64,000 nt of DNA from Lishizhenia tianjinensis (GTDB taxonomy: Bacteria; Bacteroidota; Bacteroidia; Flavobacteriales_D; Crocinitomicaceae). A model generated the notes under the pieces. The model did not search any database and was not told the DNA's origin. It saw only the letters and a list, made by a program, of their open reading frames with translations. The stretch covers positions 1 through 64,000 of the forward strand of contig CAMDLY010000002.1 of NCBI GenBank assembly GCA_945902115.1, written 5' to 3'. Shown piece by piece: positions 35,158-42,703 of the stretch. Within the stretch, counting starts at the first letter, position 1. Every line of letters starts with the position of its first letter. The position numbers were made by a program, and so were the translations under genes.

Positions 35158-35817
35158 TTATTCAATTATATCTAACAATTCAACTTCAAAAACAAGGGGC
35201 ATAAAAGCCTTTATAGGACTACCTTCTGGTGCCGATTCTCCATAAGCTAAATCTTGGGGTATATAAAACTTAAACTTTGAACCAACTGGCATTAATTGCA
35301 GTCCCTCTGTCCATCCGGGAATTACCTGATCTAAGCCAAATTCAGCTGGTTCCTCACGATCAATTGATGAATCAAATTTTTCTCCTTCCGGCGTAAATCC
35401 AACATAATGAACTTTTACAGTACTAGTAGCTGTTGGTTTTTTACCCTTACCCATTTTTTGGACTTCGTAGAGTATGCCTGATTCAGTTTCTTTAATACCC
35501 TTCACTGAATTTTTTATATCTGCTAAAAATACTTCACCAAGAACTTTTTGTTTCTCTGCTTCTATAGCTTGTTTTTGTTCAAAATAATTACTTATTACCA
35601 TGTTGAACGAATCAACAACTTGTGCATCTTGATTGCTCAGAGCATGCATAATTCCCTGAAGCAATAAATCTTTATTTACTTCGGGCATATTTTCGATTAC
35701 ATTTTTACCAATTCCATTTCCTATAAGGTAAGAAACAGAGTCAACTTGCGTGGCACATTTTTGTTGACCGAAAACCATCCCGCTCAAACATGTTATAAAC
35801 ATAAAACTATATCTCAT
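35158..35817 (-). CDS. Periplasmic FKBP-type prolyl isomerase (FkpA/Mip-like)
   Basis: 219 residues, signal peptide ending VFGQQ. An N-terminal helical dimerisation segment (FKBP_N, about 25-100) precedes the FKBP domain with [39 protein letters not shown], and FEVELLDI. Assists folding of envelope proteins. Downstream of nadK by 8 nt and upstream of the cyclophilin-FKBP gene, so the three probably form one transcript. Confidence 0.92.
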   Translation of the reverse strand: MRYSFMFITCLSGMVFGQQKCATQVDSVSYLIGNGIGKNVIENMPEVNKDLLLQGIMHALSNQDAQVVDSFNMVISNYFEQKQAIEAEKQKVLGEVFLADIKNSVKGIKETESGILYEVQKMGKGKKPTATSTVKVHYVGFTPEGEKFDSSIDREEPAEFGLDQVIPGWTEGLQLMPVGSKFKFYIPQDLAYGESAPEGSPIKAFMPLVFEVELLDIIE

Positions 35818-35825
35818 AAAACTAA

Positions 35826-36704
35826 TTAATTACGTGTATCGATTCCCCAAAACATTTTATTTCGGATGGTGTCAAGGAAATTATTGTCCTCAAACTTTAC
35901 TACATTGATCATAAACTCTGCCTTTGTCACAATCACTTGTTCTCCTTGCCTAATACTTTTAGATTTCCCATCCAAACTAACCAAATATGTCCGATCTCTG
36001 CCCTCTACTGTGAGTGTTATCGGCAAATGATCCGGAACGACCATTGGTCTTACATTTAAATTATGAGGAGCTATTGGTGTTAATATATGCACTTGACAAC
36101 CTGGTGTTATGATCGGACCTCCACAACTCAAATTGTATGCCGTAGATCCTGTTGGTGTAGCCACAATGAGCCCATCTGACCAATAGGCATTCAGGTATTT
36201 ATTATCCAACGAAGCATGGACGGTAATCATAGAGGAGGTATCTTTTTTATGCAAGGTTAACTCGTTCAGTGCAAAATTATCCTCTCCGTATATTTCATCC
36301 TCTGTATTCACTCTCAACAAGGACCTTTTTTGATAATCGTAGTCTTTATCCTTGATACGATTCAGGGTTAAGGCGATGTTTTCTTTGGATATATTAGATA
36401 AGAACCCTAGCCTACCGGTATTAATTCCAATTATTGGCACACCTGAGTTTCTGATGTATCCGACAGACTCTAGGAAAGTTCCATCTCCACCTAAACTGAT
36501 CATTAAATCAATTCCTGACGAAAAATCACGGTAATCTAGAAAAGAGTCAATATGCTTATCGAATCCATATTTAGAGACCAATTGCGCCTTGAGATCATTT
36601 TCTAGTAAAACCTTCCAACCAAAATTTTCAATAATTTCAATGACTTGCTGAAAATACTCAGTAGTTTGTTTATTTAATTTTCTCCCGAATAAGGCAATAT
36701 TCAT
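35826..36704 (-). CDS. nadK: NAD kinase
   Basis: 292 residues. SLGGDGTFLESV and ATPTGSTAYNLSCGGPI are the defining GGDGT and TPTGSTAY motifs. Phosphorylates NAD+ to NADP+ in the cytosol. One base separates it from the upstream CBS-domain gene, a pairing I recall as conserved in Flavobacteriia, so both are part of one operon. Confidence 0.95.
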   Translation of the reverse strand: MNIALFGRKLNKQTTEYFQQVIEIIENFGWKVLLENDLKAQLVSKYGFDKHIDSFLDYRDFSSGIDLMISLGGDGTFLESVGYIRNSGVPIIGINTGRLGFLSNISKENIALTLNRIKDKDYDYQKRSLLRVNTEDEIYGEDNFALNELTLHKKDTSSMITVHASLDNKYLNAYWSDGLIVATPTGSTAYNLSCGGPIITPGCQVHILTPIAPHNLNVRPMVVPDHLPITLTVEGRDRTYLVSLDGKSKSIRQGEQVIVTKAEFMINVVKFEDNNFLDTIRNKMFWGIDTRN

Positions 36705-36705
36705 A

Positions 36706-37368
36706 CTAATAGTTAAGAAAATTCATCAACGAATCATAGCGAGTTTGTATATCATCATCGCCAAAACCTTTCTGATAACTTGTCTTGACGACATAATCAT
36801 AGCGCTCAAATGTTCGAACAATATGAGTCAAGTCCATTTGATTTATTTTAAGCGTTACATCGAGTTTTGTTGATTCGTGATTTGATAGAATGTATGCACT
36901 CAATATCCTCGCATTGTTACTTTCAACAATTTGAGAGATTTGTGCCAAAGAGTAATCCACAGAACTTACTTCCAAAACGATTATTCCACCTGACTCTTTA
37001 ATGCTACCTGCGTTGGCCATCATAGTCATCACCTCATATATCGATGTGCAACCCATATAGTTCTCTTGTTCATCTAATATTGGTAGTACACTCAATTTGA
37101 ATTCTGATATTTTTGCGAGGACCTCGTAGAGGTGAGCTTTCTCGTAAACAAATGGACGTGGTAAATGATCAAAAAGCGCATCAAGGGTTTTATCTACGTC
37201 TAATCGACCTAATATATCCGACTCAGATACCAAACCAACGAAATTACCATCCTTTAATACTGGCAGGTGAGAAACCTTGAATTCATCCATCCAATTGATA
37301 GCTTTTTCACCCGAGTCTGAGTGTAATAGAGGGGGTATTTCTTCTGTTATTAAATCAATCGCTCTCAT
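36706..37368 (-). CDS. Two-CBS-domain regulatory protein
   Basis: 220 residues: two CBS domains (about 1-55 and 70-125: VSHLPVLKDGNFVGLVSESDIL and its partner) followed by an ACT-like alpha/beta segment (140-210). It probably senses adenine nucleotides or NAD(P) status; location directly before nadK suggests this. No catalytic domain. Divergent from pdxJ. Confidence 0.82.
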   Translation of the reverse strand: MRAIDLITEEIPPLLHSDSGEKAINWMDEFKVSHLPVLKDGNFVGLVSESDILGRLDVDKTLDALFDHLPRPFVYEKAHLYEVLAKISEFKLSVLPILDEQENYMGCTSIYEVMTMMANAGSIKESGGIIVLEVSSVDYSLAQISQIVESNNARILSAYILSNHESTKLDVTLKINQMDLTHIVRTFERYDYVVKTSYQKGFGDDDIQTRYDSLMNFLNY

Positions 37369-37406
37369 AAGGAAGTGCCAAAGTACTAAAATACTGTCAG
37401 AGTTCG

Positions 37407-37414
37407 TAATTTTG
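37407..37414 (+). promoter_or_regulatory. -7 box TAATTTTG of pdxJ
   Basis: Exact TAnnTTTG match 17 nt before ATG 37432, in the 63-bp divergent gap between the CBS-domain gene and pdxJ. No strong TTG at 19-20 nt upstream. Confidence 0.4.
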
Positions 37415-37431
37415 TAATCAAATTTTGTACC

Positions 37432-38145
37432 ATGACCAACTTGAGTGTAAACATAAATAAAATCGCCACGTTAAGAAATGCACGTGGAGGAAATATGCCA
37501 AATATCGTTCAATTCGCATTAGACTGTGAGCGTTTTGGAGCAAATGGTATCACTGTGCACCCGAGGCCGGACGAAAGACATGTAACTACAACAGATGTAT
37601 ATGACTTGAAAGAAGTATTAACCACGGAGTTTAATATTGAAGGTTATCCCGATGAGCGCTACATGAAAATCATTCGTGATACCAAACCTACCCAAGCCAC
37701 TTTAGTTCCCGATCCGCCGGGGGTATTAACATCCAATGCTGGTTGGGACACTGTAAAACATGCTCATTTCCTGAAAGAAATAATCCATGAAATTCATTCA
37801 CTCGGTATTCGAAGTTCCTTATTCGTAGCTCCAAGTATTGTCCACATCGAAAAAGCTGCTGAAATAGGTGTCAATTGTATCGAATTGTACACGGGTCCAT
37901 ATGCGGAAGAATTTACGTTAGACAAAGAAATAGCGGTTGCTCCTTATGTTGTTGCAGCCCAATCAGCGAAAAATATCGGATTAAAGATAAATGCCGGTCA
38001 TGATTTAAATTTAGAAAATCTATCCTATTTTAAGTCGCAATTATGTCAGTTAGATGAAGTCTCGATTGGACACGCTATTGTCTGTGATGCCTTATACATT
38101 GGGATTGAAAATACCATACAACAGTATCTTTATCAGCTTGGTTAG
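37432..38145 (+). CDS. pdxJ: Pyridoxine 5'-phosphate synthase
   Basis: 237-residue TIM-barrel enzyme: SVNINKIATLRNARGG at the N-terminus, GITVHPRPDERHV, and SIGHAIVCDALYIG near the C-terminus are diagnostic. Condenses 1-deoxyxylulose 5-phosphate with 3-amino-2-oxopropyl phosphate to form the vitamin B6 ring, needed by the PLP-dependent CBS enzyme in this window. Divergent from CBS-domain/nadK, as in many flavobacteria. Confidence 0.95.
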   Translation: MTNLSVNINKIATLRNARGGNMPNIVQFALDCERFGANGITVHPRPDERHVTTTDVYDLKEVLTTEFNIEGYPDERYMKIIRDTKPTQATLVPDPPGVLTSNAGWDTVKHAHFLKEIIHEIHSLGIRSSLFVAPSIVHIEKAAEIGVNCIELYTGPYAEEFTLDKEIAVAPYVVAAQSAKNIGLKINAGHDLNLENLSYFKSQLCQLDEVSIGHAIVCDALYIGIENTIQQYLYQLG

Positions 38146-38149
38146 CAAA

Positions 38150-39253
38150 TTAGCTATGCATTTCTATAGAGCGTTTCGGATAAGGGATAACAATTCCGTT
38201 TTCTTCAAACAACCTATTTATCTCCAGACGAATCTCTGATCGATAATTATTTATGTCCCAACTCTGATCAGCCCAAAATAATAATTCAAATTCTAAACCA
38301 TTGTCACCGAACTTTGCCAAACGAACTAATATTTGTTCGTTTTTATTGACATGAGGATGACTCAACGCTGCACTTTGTAGCAATTGAATTATCTGATCCG
38401 TTTTGACCCCATAATTAACAGTGACCTCTATTTTAAAGCGACTTTTTTCAGAACCATGGCTCCAATTTTCTATAATGTCTTGCGTTAATCTTGTGTTTGG
38501 GATAAATAGTATATTACCCTCTCGAGTCTGAATTTCAGTGGTGCGAATATTAATTTTTAATATTTTCACCACCATGTGTTCCCCAGGATTCTTAGAAGAG
38601 TTTCCATTTATCTCTACTATATCTCCGACGCGTATATTACCCTCAAACAACAATACTATTCCCGAAATAATATCCTTAAATACGTCTTGCAAACCTAAAC
38701 CTAAACCTACGAGTAGGGCAGCAGAACCTGTCAGTAAAATAGTTAAGTCTATTCCTAGGGTTTTAAACCAAATGATAATGGCAAATAGATAGACGATATA
38801 TTTAGAAATCTGTACATAGACAAATTCAGATGAATGTGAAAAAGTCTTTTTATTCTTTAGCCTTCTGACGATGATTAATCGAATAATATTAACCGAAATT
38901 TTAGCAGCAAAAAATACAGAAATGAGGACTATAATACTATAGAAATCCAATTTAAAAGCCACACTATCAATGAGTTTATAATTCAGAAAATCACGGAAGG
39001 AAATTCCAGGATTATTGAATTTAAAGCTGTTCACGGATAAGTATAATGCCAATAAATAAAAACTTTGCCCAATTAAATTAAACAGAGACTGTTGCTTTGA
39101 CCCCAATAATATACCCTTAGATTTTATGTACCTCCGCATCATTTTCATGATTACTCGCTTCAATATAAAAGCGCTTAGATAAATACCTAGCACAAAAAGA
39201 ATGTTTAAGAAACTAATTCTAAATGGTCCTAATTCAAATAATGTTTCAGTCAT
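38150..39253 (-). CDS. Mechanosensitive channel, MscS family
   Basis: 367 residues with four to five hydrophobic segments. The pore-lining helix region reads SAALLVGLGLGLQDVFKDIISG, followed by the beta domain (VGDIVEINGN... HMVVKILKINIRTTEIQTREGN) typical of MscS. Releases osmolytes under hypo-osmotic stress. Longer N-terminus than E. coli MscS, like many small-conductance homologues. Four nt from the end of dnaG, so probably in one operon with it. Confidence 0.9.
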   Translation of the reverse strand: MTETLFELGPFRISFLNILFVLGIYLSAFILKRVIMKMMRRYIKSKGILLGSKQQSLFNLIGQSFYLLALYLSVNSFKFNNPGISFRDFLNYKLIDSVAFKLDFYSIIVLISVFFAAKISVNIIRLIIVRRLKNKKTFSHSSEFVYVQISKYIVYLFAIIIWFKTLGIDLTILLTGSAALLVGLGLGLQDVFKDIISGIVLLFEGNIRVGDIVEINGNSSKNPGEHMVVKILKINIRTTEIQTREGNILFIPNTRLTQDIIENWSHGSEKSRFKIEVTVNYGVKTDQIIQLLQSAALSHPHVNKNEQILVRLAKFGDNGLEFELLFWADQSWDINNYRSEIRLEINRLFEENGIVIPYPKRSIEMHS

Positions 39254-39257
39254 TTAT

Positions 39258-41210
39258 TTATTTTAAGATGGTGCGTCCTAGCTTATCAGAAAGTAATTTT
39301 TTAATTTTCTCATAAGCCATTTGTTCAGAAAGCAATAACAATACATCCTCGTCTTGAAGTTCATTATTTTTCAATAGACTCGCTATTTCATTAAGTTTTT
39401 CCTCTACTTTTTTAAACTTGAAAAAGTAAATTGCGTTCATAACGGTAACGTATAAATCATCGTGCTCAGACTTTGTAAATATATTGTGTTTGGTCACCCA
39501 GTTATGACTTAATTCATCCTCCATAGATTCGATATCAGAGACAAATTTTACTACTTCCTGATCTTCCAAACGTTTAAGATATTTCGCTGAGTACAGTGAA
39601 TTCTCCTTCATTCCTTGCAGAAAAAGCTCAAATATTTTCTTGCATAATGGATGTTCAAAGAACAAATCATCGGCCGATAGCTCATTTATCACAAGCTCCA
39701 AAGCACTGACATATTCGCTCTTTGATTCATCTGAAGGTAGTTTAATTTCGTGAGTACCATACTTAATTAAAAGGCGTATTAATTCGTGCTCATGAACATA
39801 AGATTTTTCAGTCTCTTCCGTCGGGTCAAAAATCGGAATTGAATGTTGTTTTGTAACCTCAATATCTTTTATTGAAGGTTCCGATACTTCCCGAGAAAGC
39901 TGATTTCTTTTTAGTTTTATTAACTCGTTACTAATAACACTTTCACTAATATTAAATTGTGCCGCAATACTCTTCATGTATACAGAACGGGTGATTTGAT
40001 CGGGAATCAAGGAAACAGAATAAACAATATTTTTTATCAAATCTGCCAACATAATTGGGTCATTATTTCCTTCCTCCAATAATATAGAAGCTTTAAACGA
40101 AATGAAATCTTGCTTATGTGTTTTGATATAACTTTGAAGTTCAGTAGTGCTGACTTTTTTAGAAAAGGAATCAGGATCTTCTCCTTCCGGAAATAAAACA
40201 ACTTTCACATTCATGCCTTCTTCAAGGATAAGATCTATACCTCGGAAGGATGCTTTAATTCCCGCTGCATCACCATCATATAAAATCGTTAAGTTCTGTG
40301 TGTAGCGTTTAACAAGTTTGACTTGTTCCTTAGTTAAAGAGGTACCTGAGGAAGAAACTGTATGTTGAATCCCCGCTTGGTGCATACTGATGACGTCGGT
40401 ATATCCCTCACATAAAAAACACTCATCGAACTTTACTATATCTCCTTTTGCAAAATAAAGTCCATATAAAATCTCACTTTTATTGTAGATAATACTCTCT
40501 GGAGAATTGAAGTATTTCGCGACTTTCTTATCAGAGATCAGCGTTCTACCACCAAATCCAAGTACCCTTCCAGTAATGCTATGAATAGGAAACATGACTC
40601 TTCCTCTGAAAAAATCAAAGTGACGATCATCTTTTTGTTTTGTCAGTCCAACTTGCTCCAAGTAATTCATTTTGTAACCGTTACCGATAGCAGCTTTTGT
40701 AAAGTCGTCGGAAGTGTTCAAGCAATAACCCAATTGAAACCGCTCAATTATATCACGTCGAAAACCACGTTCCTCAAAATAACTTAAGCCAATATTCTGA
40801 CCTTCCTCTTTAGTTAATAAATTATCTGCAAAGTGGCTTCTCGCAAAATCATTTATGATAAACAAACTATCTCGTTCATTGCGTTGAGCTATTTCTTCCG
40901 CATTAGGCTCAGACATTTCGGGAATTTCAATGTTGTACTTGGCGGCCAACCAGCGCAATGCTTCTGGGTAAGAAAAATGTTCCTTTTCCATTAAAAAAGT
41001 GACAACAGTACCACCTTTTCCTGTCGAAAAACATTTAAAGATTTGTTTTGCTGGAGAAACAACAAAGGAAGGAGTCCTTTCATCGGTAAAAGGACTGAGT
41101 CCTTTTAAATTGGAACCAGCTCTTTTCAATTGCACAAAATCACCTATTACCTCCTCAATACGGGAATTTTGCATGATTTGATCTACGATATGAGATGGGA
41201 TTACGCTCAA
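39258..41210 (-). CDS. dnaG: DNA primase with a degenerate zinc finger
   Basis: 650 residues. CHC2-like N-terminus, then TOPRIM with the EGYTDVI motif and the YDGDAAG catalytic acids, then a C-terminal helicase-binding region. Of the four zinc ligands (Cys, His, Cys, Cys of E. coli at 40/43/61/64) the equivalents are Ser39, Thr42, Cys60 and Thr63, so zinc cannot bind normally. Sequence around them (GLSPF, TPSFVVSPAKQIFKCF) is otherwise conserved. The start codon is TTG, directly after the YwqK-like gene stop, supported by the conserved first helix (IVDQIMQNSRIEEVIGDFV). Confidence 0.92.
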   Translation of the reverse strand: MSVIPSHIVDQIMQNSRIEEVIGDFVQLKRAGSNLKGLSPFTDERTPSFVVSPAKQIFKCFSTGKGGTVVTFLMEKEHFSYPEALRWLAAKYNIEIPEMSEPNAEEIAQRNERDSLFIINDFARSHFADNLLTKEEGQNIGLSYFEERGFRRDIIERFQLGYCLNTSDDFTKAAIGNGYKMNYLEQVGLTKQKDDRHFDFFRGRVMFPIHSITGRVLGFGGRTLISDKKVAKYFNSPESIIYNKSEILYGLYFAKGDIVKFDECFLCEGYTDVISMHQAGIQHTVSSSGTSLTKEQVKLVKRYTQNLTILYDGDAAGIKASFRGIDLILEEGMNVKVVLFPEGEDPDSFSKKVSTTELQSYIKTHKQDFISFKASILLEEGNNDPIMLADLIKNIVYSVSLIPDQITRSVYMKSIAAQFNISESVISNELIKLKRNQLSREVSEPSIKDIEVTKQHSIPIFDPTEETEKSYVHEHELIRLLIKYGTHEIKLPSDESKSEYVSALELVINELSADDLFFEHPLCKKIFELFLQGMKENSLYSAKYLKRLEDQEVVKFVSDIESMEDELSHNWVTKHNIFTKSEHDDLYVTVMNAIYFFKFKKVEEKLNEIASLLKNNELQDEDVLLLLSEQMAYEKIKKLLSDKLGRTILK

Positions 41211-41624
41211 TTATTCGTATTTTTTTTCGTAGGTTTTTTCTTCAACAAACTTACCTTCTTTGTTGTAATAAAACCAGGCACCTGACTGTTGATCCTCCTC
41301 ATACTCTCCTGAGTAATACAATTTTCCATTGGGATGATAAACCTGTGCGACACCATTTTTAATCCCATTTACATAGGTAACTGACGACCACAATAGCCCA
41401 TTTTCGCGGTAGGAGGTTACCTTTCCTTCCCACAGATTTTTTTTATTCACACGGCCTACGAATCTAATCTTTTTCGTTCCTTTGAAATAAACAGTTTTAA
41501 TTCCATTTTCGATTTTAACCTCATTTTCTGTGGTATTATTTTCAGAAGTGCTATTTTCTTCATCGTTATTCCCACAAGAAAACAATAGAAATAAGCAGAA
41601 TAAATATATGTTTCCCGTTCTCAT
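41211..41624 (-). CDS. YwqK/MORN-repeat-like lipoprotein
   Basis: 137 residues, lipobox LFSC (about Cys17), a Glu/Asn-rich spacer, then MORN-like repeats (NGLLWSSVTYVNGIKNGVAQVYHPNGKLYYSGEYE). Such proteins are annotated as YwqK-family, often as toxin-antitoxin components, without solid functional support. Start overlaps the stop of the polyprenyl synthase gene (TAATG), and its stop directly precedes the TTG of dnaG. Envelope-located. Confidence 0.75.
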   Translation of the reverse strand: MRTGNIYLFCLFLLFSCGNNDEENSTSENNTTENEVKIENGIKTVYFKGTKKIRFVGRVNKKNLWEGKVTSYRENGLLWSSVTYVNGIKNGVAQVYHPNGKLYYSGEYEEDQQSGAWFYYNKEGKFVEEKTYEKKYE

Positions 41625-42595
41625 TAGTTTTCTCTTTTCATCGTAAAGTTTACCAATTCTTCTAGCGCATTTTTTGAGGCTGAATTTGGAAATTCTGCTA
41701 TTAAGTCAATAGCTTTCGATGCAAACTCCAGCATAATCTTTTCAGCGTAAAGTATTCCTCCTGCTTGCACTACAATGTTAATGGCCTCCGATATTTTCTT
41801 GGAATTATTATTATGGTTTTTAATGATTTCCATTAACCTTCGCCTGTCTGCATCGCTCGCATGATTTAAGGCATAAATTATTGGCAATGTCATTTTATTT
41901 TCACGTATGTCGTTTCCTGTTGGTTTGCCAATTTTTTCTGACGAACCGTAATCGAAGATATCATCTTTAATTTGAAAGGCCATTCCAACATATTCCCCGA
42001 AAACTTTCATTCGCTCCCTATTCTCGCTATCACCTACACTTATTGCCCCCGCTTCACAACAACTTGAAATTAGCGAAGCTGTTTTTTTCTTAATGACATC
42101 AAAATAAATTGCTTCCGTTATGTCAAGCTTTCTTGCTTTATCAATTTGAAGCAGTTCCCCTTCGCTCATTTCGCGCACTGCTCGTGAGATGACACCCAGT
42201 AAATCAGTATTATTTTTTTCAATGGATATCAAGAGAATTCGTGAAAGCATGTAATCACCAACTAAAACGGCAATTTTATTTTTCCAAAGCGCATTTACTG
42301 AGAAAAAACCTCTGCGCTCACTTGCGTCATCCACCACATCATCGTGTACAATTGTCGCGGTGTGGAGCAATTCTACCAAGGTCGCTGCATCAAAGGTAGT
42401 TTGGTTTACTTGACCCAGCATTTTTGCTGTAAGAAAGACAAACATAGGCCGCATTTGCTTTCCCTTTCGCTTAACAATATAATGTGTTACTTTATCTAAT
42501 AATGAGACATCAGATTTCATGGCATCACGAAAGTATCCCTCAAATTGTTTCAGTTCTTGCTCGATAGGAGCTGTTATTTGCTTTACCTGATCCAC
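41624..42595 (-). CDS. Trans-polyprenyl diphosphate synthase
   Basis: 323 residues. The two aspartate-rich motifs are VHDDVVDD and KDDIFDYG; the remainder matches octaprenyl/heptaprenyl synthases that make the side chain of menaquinone. Start is GTG at 42595: the 5'-ward TTG codon at 42613 lies before the TATATTTG box and cannot be transcribed from it. The gene is first in an operon with the YwqK-like lipoprotein, dnaG and mscS. Confidence 0.9.
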   Translation of the reverse strand: MDQVKQITAPIEQELKQFEGYFRDAMKSDVSLLDKVTHYIVKRKGKQMRPMFVFLTAKMLGQVNQTTFDAATLVELLHTATIVHDDVVDDASERRGFFSVNALWKNKIAVLVGDYMLSRILLISIEKNNTDLLGVISRAVREMSEGELLQIDKARKLDITEAIYFDVIKKKTASLISSCCEAGAISVGDSENRERMKVFGEYVGMAFQIKDDIFDYGSSEKIGKPTGNDIRENKMTLPIIYALNHASDADRRRLMEIIKNHNNNSKKISEAINIVVQAGGILYAEKIMLEFASKAIDLIAEFPNSASKNALEELVNFTMKREN

Positions 42596-42600
42596 TTGTA

Positions 42601-42608
42601 CAAATATA
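42601..42608 (-). promoter_or_regulatory. -7 box TATATTTG, 5 nt before the GTG start
   Basis: Plus-strand CAAATATA; exact TAnnTTTG on the minus strand. The distance to GTG 42595 predicts a leaderless or nearly leaderless mRNA with a GTG start. No clear TTG at the expected -33. Confidence 0.5.
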
Positions 42609-42703
42609 CACAATGCTTCAAGGTATAAAACGAAAGAATTCTGTTAAAAGAAAATAATTTAACTCTGATAGGCACTAAAAATCAACGATGACAAAATCAG
42701 CCC

